A stretch of DNA of 64,000 nt from Streptomyces typhae (GTDB taxonomy: Bacteria > Actinomycetota > Actinomycetes > Streptomycetales > Streptomycetaceae). The notes beneath the pieces were generated by a model. The model worked only from the letters and a program-made list of their open reading frames with translations, did no database searches and was not told the origin of the DNA. Both the position numbers and the translations under genes were made by a program. The stretch covers positions 310,001 to 374,000 of the forward strand of contig NZ_WPNZ01000004.1 of the NCBI RefSeq assembly GCF_009755605.1, written 5' to 3'. Positions within the stretch are counted from its first letter, which is position 1; each line of letters opens with the position of its first letter. Shown piece by piece: positions 44,596 through 53,101 of this stretch.

Positions 44596-46035
44596 ATGGG
44601 TGCTTCGGCGCAGATCGGTGTCACGGGACTCGCGGTGATGGGGCGCAATCTCGCCCGCAACTTCGCCCGCAACGGCTATACGGTCGCGGTCCACAACCGC
44701 ACGGCGGCGCGCACCCGCGCCCTCGTGGAGGAGTTCGGGCAGGAGGGCGACTTCGTCGCCGCCGAGAGCGCCGAGGACTTCGTCGCGGCCCTGGAGCGGC
44801 CGCGCCGCCTCGTCGTGATGGTCAAGGCGGGCGAGCCCACGGACGCCGTCATCGAGGAGTTCGCGCCTCTCCTGGAGCCGGGCGACATGATCGTGGACGG
44901 CGGCAACGCGCACTTCGCGGACACCCGGCGGCGCGAGCGCGCGCTGCGCGAGCGGGGCGTCCACTTCGTGGGCGCGGGCGTGTCCGGCGGCGAGGAGGGC
45001 GCCCTGAACGGCCCGAGCATCATGCCGGGCGGCTCGCAGGAGTCCTACGAGGCGCTGGGCCCGATGCTGGAGAAGATCTCCGCGAAGGCCGCGGACGGCA
45101 GCCCCTGTACGGCGCACATCGGCCCGGACGGCGCGGGCCACTTCGTGAAGATGGTGCACAACGGCATCGAGTACGCCGACATGCAGCTGATCGCCGAGGC
45201 CTATCAGCTGCTCCGCGAGGTCGCCGGCCACTCCCCCGCCGAGATCGCGGACATCTTCCGCACCTGGAACACCGGCCGCCTCGACTCCTATCTGATCGAG
45301 ATCACGGCCGAGGTGCTCGCCCATGTCGACTCCGCGACCGGTGAGCCGTTCGTGGACGTCGTGCGGGACCAGGCGGAGCAGAAGGGCACCGGCCGCTGGA
45401 CCGTGCAGATCGCCCTCGATCTCGGCGTGCCCGTCTCGGGCATCGCGGAGGCGGTGTTCGCCCGCTCGCTGTCCGGCCACCGCGAGCTGCGCGACGCCTC
45501 GCGCGGCCTGGCGGGCCCGACGGCGGAGCCGCTCGGCAAGGCGGACGCGGCCGCGTTCGCCGACCAGGTCGAGCAGGCGCTGTACGCCTCGAAGATCGTG
45601 TCGTACACGCAGGGCTTCCACCAGATCGCGGCGGGCAGCGAGGAGTACGACTGGAACATCGACCTCGGTGCGGTGGCGTCGATCTGGCGCGGCGGCTGCA
45701 TCATCCGGGCCGCGTTCCTCGACCGCATCAGGGCGGCCTACGACGCGCGCTCCGACCTGCCGAGCCTGCTCGCGGACGAGGGCTTCGCGCGGGAGATCGG
45801 CGAGGCGCAGGACGACTGGCGTGCCGTGCTCGTCGCCGCGACCCGTCAGGGCGAGCCCGCGCCCGGTTTCGCCGCGGCCCTCGCGTACTACGACGCGCTG
45901 CGCGCGGACCGGCTGCCCGCCGCGCTCACGCAGGGGCAGCGCGACTACTTCGGCGCGCACACCTACCGGCGCGCCGACCGCGAGGGCACGTTCCACACGC
46001 TGTGGGGCGGGGACCGCTCCGAGGTCCCGGCGTGA
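44596..46035 (+). CDS. gnd: 6-phosphogluconate dehydrogenase, decarboxylating
   Basis: A 479-residue enzyme of the oxidative pentose phosphate pathway that converts 6-phosphogluconate to ribulose-5-phosphate. The NADP-binding GVTGLAVMGRNLARNFARNG, HNRTAAR (Arg selects NADP), GAGVSGGEEGALNGPSIMPGG in parts, and HNGIEYADMQLIAEAY are diagnostic; length matches the long homodimeric form. The ATG follows AGGAG. A 13-bp stem terminator is just downstream. Confidence 0.97.
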   Translation: MGASAQIGVTGLAVMGRNLARNFARNGYTVAVHNRTAARTRALVEEFGQEGDFVAAESAEDFVAALERPRRLVVMVKAGEPTDAVIEEFAPLLEPGDMIVDGGNAHFADTRRRERALRERGVHFVGAGVSGGEEGALNGPSIMPGGSQESYEALGPMLEKISAKAADGSPCTAHIGPDGAGHFVKMVHNGIEYADMQLIAEAYQLLREVAGHSPAEIADIFRTWNTGRLDSYLIEITAEVLAHVDSATGEPFVDVVRDQAEQKGTGRWTVQIALDLGVPVSGIAEAVFARSLSGHRELRDASRGLAGPTAEPLGKADAAAFADQVEQALYASKIVSYTQGFHQIAAGSEEYDWNIDLGAVASIWRGGCIIRAAFLDRIRAAYDARSDLPSLLADEGFAREIGEAQDDWRAVLVAATRQGEPAPGFAAALAYYDALRADRLPAALTQGQRDYFGAHTYRRADREGTFHTLWGGDRSEVPA

Positions 46036-46051
46036 CGCGGCGGGCGCCGGT

Positions 46052-46081
46052 GCCCGGACCGGGGCGGGCCCCGGTCCGGGC
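46052..46081 (+). terminator. 13-bp perfect stem-loop after gnd
   Basis: GCCCGGACCGGGG at 46052-46064 pairs perfectly with 46069-46081 around CGGG, 16 bases after the gnd stop. Confidence 0.8.
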
Positions 46082-46111
46082 GTGCGTCCCCGCTGCGGGG
46101 CGCGCCAGGCC

Positions 46112-46384
46112 CTAAGTGAGGCCGGGGCTCTCGCTCCCGGGCGTCACGGGCCGCCCCATCGGGGACGGTTCCGGCTCCGGCGGCGGCGTGGGATCCGGGC
46201 CCGGCGGCCTCGGCGACGGTGCCGGCGGGGGCAGCGGTACCGGGTCGGGCTCCGGGTTCGGCGGCTGCGAGGGGTCGGGGGGCGGGCCCGGTGTGGGGCC
46301 GCCGGGGCCCGGCCCGGGGCCCGGTGTCGGCCCGGGTCCCGGTGTCGGTCCCGGAGGTACGGGGTCGGGGAACGGATGGGTCAT
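46112..46384 (-). CDS. 90-residue Pro/Gly-rich protein of unknown function
   Basis: After a GGAGGA ribosome binding site, ATG opens a 90-residue frame beginning MTHPFPDPVPPGPTPGPGP and made almost wholly of Pro, Gly, Asp/Glu, Thr and Ser, ending VTPGSESPGLT. No signal peptide or membrane segment; expected to be disordered. The good start signal and an unbroken acidic, Pro-rich composition argue for a real gene, but such composition also arises by chance in antisense of GC-rich DNA. The 206 bp upstream (46385-46590) contain only CCGGACCCG repeats. Confidence 0.55.
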   Translation of the reverse strand: MTHPFPDPVPPGPTPGPGPTPGPGPGPGGPTPGPPPDPSQPPNPEPDPVPLPPPAPSPRPPGPDPTPPPEPEPSPMGRPVTPGSESPGLT

Positions 46385-46590
46385 GGTTCCTCCAGCGGGT
46401 CGGAGGCGGCTCGTGGCCGGGGCCGGGGTACGCCGTGGGCCGGCGTGCGCCGGGGCCCGGCCGCTCCACTCTCTCCCGCCTCGCGTGCCCACGCCCGGCG
46501 ACTCCACGCGTCTGTGTCTTCGCCGGACCCGCCGGACCCGCCGGACCCGCCGCCGCGCGGCCCTCGTGCGGGGCGCGCGGCGGCGACCGG

Positions 46591-47031
46591 TCAGCCGTCG
46601 GTGCGGCTCAGACGCACGACGGGGATGTCGCGCGCGGTCTTGAGCCGGTACTCGGCATACGGGGCGAAGACGTCGACGAGGTGCGGCCAGACGCGTTCCT
46701 TGTCCTGCGCCGAAAGGGTCTCAGCGCGGGCCTCGAACCGTTCGGTGTCCACACGCAGCCGGACGCCGGGCTCGTCGCGCAGGTTCAGATACCACAGGGG
46801 GTGCCGGTCGGCGCCGCCGTTGGACGCCACGACCAGATAGTTGTCGCCGTCACGGCCGTAGATGAGGACGGTGCGCCGCCACTGCCCCGTACGGCGGCCC
46901 TTGTAGTCGAGCACGAGGCAGGGGGCGCCGTGGATGGTGGTGCCCCTGGTCCCGCCCGACTCCTCGTAGCGGCGGGCCTGTTCGGCCACCCAGCCCGTCG
47001 GACTGATCACTGGTTCTTCGGGTGTGGTCAT
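46591..47031 (-). CDS. F420-dependent (DDN-like) oxidoreductase
   Basis: A 146-residue split-barrel protein of the deazaflavin-dependent nitroreductase family: GAPCLVLDYKGRRTGQWRRTVLIYG in parts, YLVVASNGGADRHPLWYLNL and a C-terminal YAEYRLKTARDIPVVRL. These proteins use coenzyme F420 to reduce diverse compounds. It is followed after 73 bp by nothing on the same strand upstream, and reads alone. Confidence 0.88.
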   Translation of the reverse strand: MTTPEEPVISPTGWVAEQARRYEESGGTRGTTIHGAPCLVLDYKGRRTGQWRRTVLIYGRDGDNYLVVASNGGADRHPLWYLNLRDEPGVRLRVDTERFEARAETLSAQDKERVWPHLVDVFAPYAEYRLKTARDIPVVRLSRTDG

Positions 47032-47104
47032 GGTCGCACCCTAGAGCTTGGGCGGGTGCCCGGGGGGCGGTCGGCGGGCTTCCCGGGGCCGGTCCCGGCC
47101 GAGG

Positions 47105-47770
47105 TCAGGACCGGGGCCGGTCCCGGTCGCAGAGCCGGGCCGCCGCCGCGAGGCCGGTACGCGGGCTGGCGAACACCGGCACGCGCACGACGGCGGACAC
47201 GCGGTCGGCCGCGTCGGCCATGGACGCCTGCGCGAGGACCACCGCGTCGACCGAGGGCGCGACCCGCTCTACGGCGTCGGCGACAAGGCGCAGCTGCCCC
47301 TCGCGGTCCCCCGCCACGAACCGCTCCCAGGCGCCGTCGACCAGGACGGTGCGCAGCTCGAAGCGGTCACCGGGGTGCCCCGCGCGGGCGGCCTCCTCCG
47401 CGACGAGGGCGACGGTCGGCCCCAGGGTGGAAGCGACCGTGGCGACGACGGCGACGGTGGCCCCCGCCCGTACCGCCGCTGCGGCCATGGGCCGGTCCAC
47501 GCGCAGCACGGGCACCCCGGCGGCACCGCCCGACTCGGCCACGCCCCCGAGGGTCGAGCAGGTGCACAGCACGGCGTCGGCGCCCGCGGCGGCCTCGGCG
47601 AGTGCCGCCCCGACGTCGGCGGCGACGGCGTCCAGGCCGTCGGCCCCGGCGCGGGCCAGGAGGTCCTCGCGGACGACGTGGCGCAGGCCGAGGCCCGGGT
47701 GGTCCGCGTCGCGCAGCGCGTCGAAGACGGGGATGTGGACGGGTGAGGTGTGCAGCAGCGCCAGGGTCAC
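47105..47770 (-). CDS. Aspartate/glutamate racemase-like protein
   Basis: A 221-residue protein of the Asp/Glu/hydantoin racemase superfamily. The first catalytic Cys lies in ADAVLCTCSTLGG; at the second site (VVLAQASMAD) the usual Cys is Ala, so two-base racemisation is unlikely and a decarboxylase/isomerase-like or degenerate role is possible. GTG start. It lies 19 bp downstream of the TetR gene on the same strand. Confidence 0.8.
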   Translation of the reverse strand: MTLALLHTSPVHIPVFDALRDADHPGLGLRHVVREDLLARAGADGLDAVAADVGAALAEAAAGADAVLCTCSTLGGVAESGGAAGVPVLRVDRPMAAAAVRAGATVAVVATVASTLGPTVALVAEEAARAGHPGDRFELRTVLVDGAWERFVAGDREGQLRLVADAVERVAPSVDAVVLAQASMADAADRVSAVVRVPVFASPRTGLAAAARLCDRDRPRS

Positions 47771-47789
47771 CCTTCACCCTAACCAGGGA

Positions 47790-48359
47790 TCAGCGCAGCA
47801 CCCGCTGGGCGAGTTCCTCGATGAGCTTGTCCGTGGAGTGCGGCTCGAGGAGTCCGGGCACGGTCAGGTCGTCCACGATCAGGCCGAGCGTGGCGAGGTA
47901 GAGCAGCACCACTCCGGTGCGGTCCCCGGGCAGCCCGGCGCCGAGGTGGAAGTCGATGTTGGCTTCGAGCTGCTCGGTCATGAACTGCGTCAGCTCGACG
48001 TGCAGTTCGGGGCGGCGCGTCGCCTCCAGGCGGAGTTCGAGGAGCGCGAGGTGGCTGCTGCGGTCGGCGCGCATGCGTTCCACGAGCTGCTTGAGGAGGG
48101 TGCTCACCAGCTCCGTGGACGGTTCGGCGCGCATGGTGTCGGCGAGCGCGTTCTCCTCCGGCGTGAGGCGCCCGAGGATGCGCCGCATGACTTGCGCGAG
48201 GAGTTCCGCGCGGTGCGGGAAGTAGTTGCTGGCGGTGCCCTTGGGCACCGCCGCCTCCGCGTCGAGGGCCCGCAGCGTGAGACCGCGGGACCCCTCGCGT
48301 GCGAGCACCTCGATGGCGGCGTCGAGGAGCGCGGTGCGCCGGGCCGGGTTCTGCCGCAT
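47790..48359 (-). CDS. TetR-family transcriptional regulator
   Basis: A 189-residue repressor with an N-terminal TetR helix-turn-helix (ALLDAAIEVLAREGSRGLTLRALDAEAAVPKGTASNYF in parts) and a helical ligand domain. The start is ATG after GGGAGAGGACCCC. A perfect 14-bp palindrome 26 bp upstream of the start is a likely autoregulatory operator. The ABC exporter gene ends 175 bp upstream on the same strand. Confidence 0.92.
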   Translation of the reverse strand: MRQNPARRTALLDAAIEVLAREGSRGLTLRALDAEAAVPKGTASNYFPHRAELLAQVMRRILGRLTPEENALADTMRAEPSTELVSTLLKQLVERMRADRSSHLALLELRLEATRRPELHVELTQFMTEQLEANIDFHLGAGLPGDRTGVVLLYLATLGLIVDDLTVPGLLEPHSTDKLIEELAQRVLR

Positions 48360-48385
48360 GGGGTCCTCTCCCTCTGCTACTTCAT

Positions 48386-48399
48386 CCGCAGTACTGCGG
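48386..48399. promoter_or_regulatory. Perfect palindrome upstream of tetR
   Basis: CCGCAGTACTGCGG is a perfect 14-bp palindrome just upstream of the regulator, in its expected promoter. ACAGAGTGCC and TTTACAGTGG-like sequence (complement, 48402-48425) may be promoter elements. Confidence 0.65.
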
Positions 48400-48470
48400 T
48401 GTGACCACTGTAAACAGAGTGCCATGCGCCGTGCCGGGCGCCCAGAGCCCATGCCGCCGCCCGGCCCGCC

Positions 48471-48540
48471 GGGCCCAAGCGGGCCGGGCCCAAGCGGGCC
48501 GGGCCCAAGCGGGCCGGGCCCAAGCGGGCCGGGCCTAGGC
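48471..48540. repeat. 15-bp hairpin repeat array at the exporter 3' end
   Basis: GGGCCCAAGCGGGCC occurs four times without change (48471, 48486, 48501, 48516) plus a degenerate fifth copy that runs into the exporter stop codon. Each unit can fold as GGCCC-AAGC-GGGCC, giving a row of small GC hairpins that probably terminates or protects the exporter mRNA. Confidence 0.85.
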
Positions 48541-50439
48541 GGCGACACTCATCCCGTCACCGTCCGCCCTGCCCTCCGCCTTGCCCGCGAACTGCGTCCG
48601 GTACAGCTCCGCGTACCGGCCGCCGGCGGCGAGCAGTTCCTCGTGCGTGCCGCGTTCCACGATCCGGCCGTCCTCCACCACGAGGATCTGGTCGGCGGAG
48701 CGGACCGTCGACAGGCGGTGCGCGATGACCACGGCCGTGCGCTCCGAGAGGGCTTCGGCGAGCGCCTCCTGCACCGCGGCCTCGGAGGTGTTGTCGAGGT
48801 GCGCGGTCGCCTCGTCGAGGATCACCACGCGCTGCCGGGCGAGCAGCAGCCGGGCGATGGTCATCCGCTGCCGCTCACCGCCGGAGAGCCGGTACCCGCG
48901 CTCGCCGACCACCGTGTCCAGACCGTCGGGCAGCGAGCGCACCAGGTCGTCGAGGCGGGCCCGGCGCAGCACGTCCCACAGTTCGTCCTCGTCGGCGCCG
49001 GGGCGGGCGAGCAGCAGGTTGGCCCGCACCGACTCGTGGAAGAGGTGGCCGTCCTGGGTGACCATGCCGATGGTGTCGCGCAGGGATTCGGCGGCCAGGT
49101 CGCGTACGTCGTGCCCGCCGACGCGCACGGTTCCGGAGTCGGCGTCGTAGAGGCGCGGCAGAAGCTGCGCGACGGTCGACTTGCCCGCGCCCGACGACCC
49201 GACGAGCGCGACGGTCTGGCCGGGCTCGGCCCGGAAGGAGAGGCCGTGCAGGACCTCCGCGCCGCCGCGGCCGTCCAGGGCCGCGACCTCCTCCAGGGAG
49301 GCGAGGGAGACCTTGTCGGCGGCGGGGTAGCCGAAGCGGACGTCCTCGAACTCGACGGCGACCGGGCCCTCGGGCACGCTGCGCGCGTCCGGCTTCTCGT
49401 CGATCAGAGGCTTGAGGTCGAGGACTTCGAAGACCCGCTCGAAGCTGACCAGGGCGCTCATCACCTCGACGCGGGCTCCGGCAAGGGCGGTGAGCGGCGC
49501 GTACAGACGGGTCAGGAGCAGCGCGAGGGCGACGACGGCGCCCGCCTCCAGGGTGCCTTCGAGCGCGAAGTAGCCGCCGAGGCCGTAGACGAGGGCGAGC
49601 GCGAGGGCGGACACCAGGGTGAGGGCGGTGATGAAGGCGGACTGCGCCATGGCGGTGCGGACACCGATGTCCCGTACCCGGCGGGCTCGCGCGGCGAACT
49701 CGGCGGACTCGTCGGCGGGGCGGCCGAACAGCTTGATGAGGGTCGCGCCGGGCGCCGAGAACCGTTCGGTCATACGGGTGCCCATGGCCGCGTTGTGGTG
49801 CGCGGCCTCGCGCTGCAACCGCGCCATCCGGGTGCCCATGCGGCGCGCGGGCACCACGAACACCGGCAGGAGGACCAGGGCGAGGAGCGTGATCTGCCAG
49901 GACAGGGCGAGCATGACGCCGAGGGTGAGGAGCAGCGTGACGACGTTGGAGACGACGCCGGAGAGCGTGTTGCTGAACGCCCGCTGGGCGCCGATCACAT
50001 CGTTGTTGAGGCGGCTGACGAGCGCCCCGGTGCGGGTGCGGGTGAAGAAGGCGACGGGCATGCGCTGCACATGGTCGAAGACGGCGGTGCGCAGATCGAG
50101 GATCAGCGCCTCGCCCAGGTTGGCAGACAACCAGCGGCCGAGGAGTCCGAGTCCGGCCTCGGCGACCGCGATGACGGCGATGAGCACCGCGTAGCGGACG
50201 ACGGTCGAGGACTGCTCGCCGGACACGATCGCGTCCACGACCCGCCCGGCGAGCACGGGGGTCGCCACGGCGAGCAGCGCGGTCACGACGCTCAGCAGGA
50301 CGAACTGGGTGATGCGGCGCCGGTGCGGGCGGGCGAAGTCGGCGATGCGGCGCACGGTGGCGCGGGCGAAGGGTCGGCGTTCCTGCTCGGCGTTCATGAC
50401 GCTGTGCAGCTGGGTCCAGGCTGTCGTCTCCATGCTCAT
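48535..50439 (-). CDS. ABC exporter with fused permease and ATPase domains
   Basis: A 634-residue half-transporter: six membrane helices (about 40-330; type I exporter fold) and a C-terminal ATPase with Walker A GSSGAGKST, Q loop, signature LSGGERQRMTIAR, Walker B VVILDEATAHLD and His switch VIAHRLST. It works as a homodimer or with a missing partner, exporting lipids, peptides or drugs. The start is set at ATG 50439 because the MerR-type promoter puts the transcript start there; GTG at 50448 has GAGG upstream but overlaps the predicted -10. Confidence 0.9.
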   Translation of the reverse strand: MSMETTAWTQLHSVMNAEQERRPFARATVRRIADFARPHRRRITQFVLLSVVTALLAVATPVLAGRVVDAIVSGEQSSTVVRYAVLIAVIAVAEAGLGLLGRWLSANLGEALILDLRTAVFDHVQRMPVAFFTRTRTGALVSRLNNDVIGAQRAFSNTLSGVVSNVVTLLLTLGVMLALSWQITLLALVLLPVFVVPARRMGTRMARLQREAAHHNAAMGTRMTERFSAPGATLIKLFGRPADESAEFAARARRVRDIGVRTAMAQSAFITALTLVSALALALVYGLGGYFALEGTLEAGAVVALALLLTRLYAPLTALAGARVEVMSALVSFERVFEVLDLKPLIDEKPDARSVPEGPVAVEFEDVRFGYPAADKVSLASLEEVAALDGRGGAEVLHGLSFRAEPGQTVALVGSSGAGKSTVAQLLPRLYDADSGTVRVGGHDVRDLAAESLRDTIGMVTQDGHLFHESVRANLLLARPGADEDELWDVLRRARLDDLVRSLPDGLDTVVGERGYRLSGGERQRMTIARLLLARQRVVILDEATAHLDNTSEAAVQEALAEALSERTAVVIAHRLSTVRSADQILVVEDGRIVERGTHEELLAAGGRYAELYRTQFAGKAEGRADGDGMSVAA

Positions 50440-50446
50440 GAACAGC

Positions 50447-50477
50447 ACCGTAAAACCTCAAGTTATGTCGAGGTCAA
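50447..50477 (-). promoter_or_regulatory. MerR-type promoter with 19-bp spacer
   Basis: On the minus strand TTGACC (50477-50472) and TACGGT (50452-50447) are 19 bases apart. The spacer holds most of the dyad ACCTCGACATAACTTGAGGT (50474-50455). Long-spaced promoters with such a dyad are the hallmark of MerR-family activation. The -10 ends eight bases before ATG 50439, so the mRNA would be leaderless. No merR-like gene is in the window. Confidence 0.75.
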
Positions 50478-50630
50478 GCGTGACACCACCCCGTTCCACC
50501 ACCGGTCCCACAGACCCCCGCCGCCCCCGGTCGTGTCTATTGACCCGCCTGTAACGGACACGTACTTTCGCTTCAACTCTTGAGCGCACCACTCCGGTTA
50601 CTCGTGTCCTGAACGTGAGAAGGCGAACGC

Positions 50631-52934
50631 ATGCGTGATGTACGAAGGCGTACTCTGCTGTCCGCGATGGGCGGCACCGCCGTCGCTGCCGGCGCCCTGA
50701 GCCCCAAGACGGCCGAGGCCGCGCCCGTTCCGCCGGTGGCGGGCGGCGCCGCGCGGGGCCGCGGGACCCCGTACGACCACGAGGTCCGGGAGCTTCTCGA
50801 CCGTATGACTGTCGAAGAGAAGCTCGGCCAGCTCCAGCAGCTCGCCTGGTCCTGGGACACGGGGCCGGGCGGCGGTGAGACCAAGGATGTAGAGGAGGCG
50901 GCGCGGGCCGGGCGGCTCGGGTCGGTGCTCTCGATCTTCGGCGCGCGCAGCAGCAACGCGCTCCAGCGCATCGCGGTCGAGGAGTCAAGGCTCGGGATTC
51001 CGCTGCTCTTCGGCCTCGATGTGATCCACGGCTTCTGGACGACGTTCCCGATTCCGCTGGCGCAGGCCGCGAGCTTCGATCCGGACGTGTCGAGGAGGGA
51101 CGCCGAGGTGTCCGCGAAGGAGGCCCGCTCCAATGGTGTGCACTGGGCGTTCTCGCCGATGATGGACGTCACGCACGAGCCGCGCTGGGGGCGGATCGCC
51201 GAGGGCTCGGGCGAGGACCCGTATCTGACGGCGGAGTTCGCCGCCGCCAAGGTCGAGGGCTACCAGGGCCGAGGCCGGCACGGGTACGGCGCGAAGGACC
51301 GCGTCGCCGCCTGCGCCAAGCACTTCGTGGCCTACGGCGGGGCCGAGGGCGGGCGGGACTACAACACCGTCGACGTGTCGGAGTCGCGGCTGCGCAATCT
51401 CTATCTGCCGCCGTTCAAGGCGGCCCTTGACGCGGGCGCGGCCACGGTCATGGCGTCGTTCAACACTGTCGGCGGCGTCCCCGCGCACGGCAACTCCCAC
51501 ACCCTGACCGGCATCCTCAAGGAGGAGTGGGGCTTCGACGGCGTCGTCGTCAGCGACTGGACCGGGGTCCAGGAGCTGGTCGCGCACGGCTTCGCCGAGG
51601 ACGGCGCCGCGGCGGCGCGGCTCTCCCTGAACGCGGGCGTCGACATGGAGATGGTCAGCACCACGCTGCGCGAGCACGGCAGGGAACTGGTCCGCGAGGG
51701 CAGGATCAGCGAGCACCGCCTGGACGACGCGGTCGCCCGCGTCCTGCGTCTGAAGTTCGCCCTCGGGCTCTTCGAGAACCCGTACGTGGACGAGGACTCC
51801 GCGATCGACGGGCCGACCGCCGCCACCCGCAGGGCCGCCCGGGAGACCGCCGCCCGCTCGATGGTGCTCCTGAAGAACGAGGGCGGGACCCTGCCGCTGA
51901 AGGCCTCGGTCCGGTCGATCGCCGTCGTCGGCCCGTTCGGGGACTCCGACGACCTGCTCGGCACCTGGGTGGTCCCGGCCGCCGCGAAGAAGTACCCGTC
52001 GGTGAAGGTCCTCGACGCGGTGCGGCGGGCGGCGCCGGACGCGAAGGTGACGTACGCGCGCGGCGTCACCCCCGAAGGCACGTCGACCGCGGGCATCCCG
52101 GCGGCGGTCGCCGCGGCGGAGGCCGCCGACGTGACCGTCGTCGTCGTGGGCGAGCCGCCCGCGCTGAGCGGCGAGGCCGCGGCCCGCAGCGACATCGGTC
52201 TGCCGGGCGCGCAGGAACGGCTCGTGCGGGCAGTCGCGGCGACGGGCAAGCCGTTCGCGGTCGTCCTCGTGAACGGCCGCCCCCTGACCACGGGCGGCTG
52301 GCTGGCGGACGCACCCGCCGTCCTGGAGGCCTGGCACCCCGGTGTCGAGGCCGGGAACGCCGTCACCGACGTGCTGTTCGGCAAGGTGAACCCCGGCGGC
52401 AAGCTGCCCGTGTCCTTCCCGCGCACGGTCGGCCAGATCCCCGTCCACTACAACCACGAGTCGACCGGGCGCCCCTACGACGCCGACAACAAGTACTCGT
52501 CGAAGTACCTGGACCTGCCCCCGGACCCGCAGTTCCCCTTCGGCCACGGCCTGAGCTACACCACCTTCGAGATCGGCGCGCCGAAGCTCAGCCGCACGTC
52601 CGTCCCGGCGGGCGCCCTGCACGCGGGCGACACCCTGGAGGTGTCGGTCACCGTCTCCAACACCGGTGACCGCGCGGGCGACGAGGTCGTCCAGCTCTAC
52701 GTCCACGACCTCGCGGCGAGCATCACCCAGCCGGTGCGCAAGCTGCGCGGCTTCCGGCGGGTCACGCTCGGCGCGGGCCGCTCCACCGTCGTGCGCTTCC
52801 GCATCGGGGCGAAGGACCTGGGCTTCTGGACGAACGACCCGCACGGCGAGTTCCTCGTCGAGGAGGGCAGGTTCGACCTGTACGTGGGCAACAGCTCCAC
52901 GGCGAAGGCCAAGCGGACGCTCACCGTGACCTGA
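50631..52934 (+). CDS. Tat-exported GH3 beta-glucosidase
   Basis: A 767-residue secreted hydrolase with a twin-arginine signal (RRRTLLSAMGGTAVAAGAL), a GH3 (beta/alpha)8 domain (about 50-350; KHFVAYGGAEGGRDYN, nucleophile Asp in GVVVSDWTG, about 309), an alpha/beta sandwich domain (about 390-610) and a C-terminal fibronectin-III-like domain (about 670-760). It resembles BglX, which removes glucose or xylose from beta-linked oligosaccharides. It is a single-gene unit divergent from the ABC exporter. Confidence 0.93.
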   Translation: MRDVRRRTLLSAMGGTAVAAGALSPKTAEAAPVPPVAGGAARGRGTPYDHEVRELLDRMTVEEKLGQLQQLAWSWDTGPGGGETKDVEEAARAGRLGSVLSIFGARSSNALQRIAVEESRLGIPLLFGLDVIHGFWTTFPIPLAQAASFDPDVSRRDAEVSAKEARSNGVHWAFSPMMDVTHEPRWGRIAEGSGEDPYLTAEFAAAKVEGYQGRGRHGYGAKDRVAACAKHFVAYGGAEGGRDYNTVDVSESRLRNLYLPPFKAALDAGAATVMASFNTVGGVPAHGNSHTLTGILKEEWGFDGVVVSDWTGVQELVAHGFAEDGAAAARLSLNAGVDMEMVSTTLREHGRELVREGRISEHRLDDAVARVLRLKFALGLFENPYVDEDSAIDGPTAATRRAARETAARSMVLLKNEGGTLPLKASVRSIAVVGPFGDSDDLLGTWVVPAAAKKYPSVKVLDAVRRAAPDAKVTYARGVTPEGTSTAGIPAAVAAAEAADVTVVVVGEPPALSGEAAARSDIGLPGAQERLVRAVAATGKPFAVVLVNGRPLTTGGWLADAPAVLEAWHPGVEAGNAVTDVLFGKVNPGGKLPVSFPRTVGQIPVHYNHESTGRPYDADNKYSSKYLDLPPDPQFPFGHGLSYTTFEIGAPKLSRTSVPAGALHAGDTLEVSVTVSNTGDRAGDEVVQLYVHDLAASITQPVRKLRGFRRVTLGAGRSTVVRFRIGAKDLGFWTNDPHGEFLVEEGRFDLYVGNSSTAKAKRTLTVT

Positions 52935-52971
52935 GCGACCGCCCCCCGCCCGGCGCGAGGCCCGCACCCGG

Positions 52972-53092
52972 CCGAACCGCCGGACCCGCGCTCGGCCGAG
53001 CCACCGGACCCACGCTCGACCGAACCGCCGGACCCACGCTCGACCGAACCGCCGGGCCCGGCTGGGCCGGGCCCGGCTGGGCCGGGCCCGGC
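52972..53092. repeat. 24-bp and 15-bp tandem repeats between convergent genes
   Basis: Three and a half copies of a 24-bp unit (CCGAACCGCCGGACCCACGC plus TCGA; 52972, 52996, 53020, 53044) are followed by two and a half copies of the 15-bp unit GGGCCCGGCTGGGCC (53054, 53069, 53084). The 15-bp units fold like those at 48471-48540. The array fills the 167-bp gap after the GH3 gene and likely acts as a bidirectional terminator. Confidence 0.85.
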
Positions 53093-53101
53093 GGTCCGCG
53101 C

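Noticed and set aside
48471..48540. Possible CRISPR array
   Set aside because: Units are 15 bp with no unique spacers; they are simple tandem hairpins.
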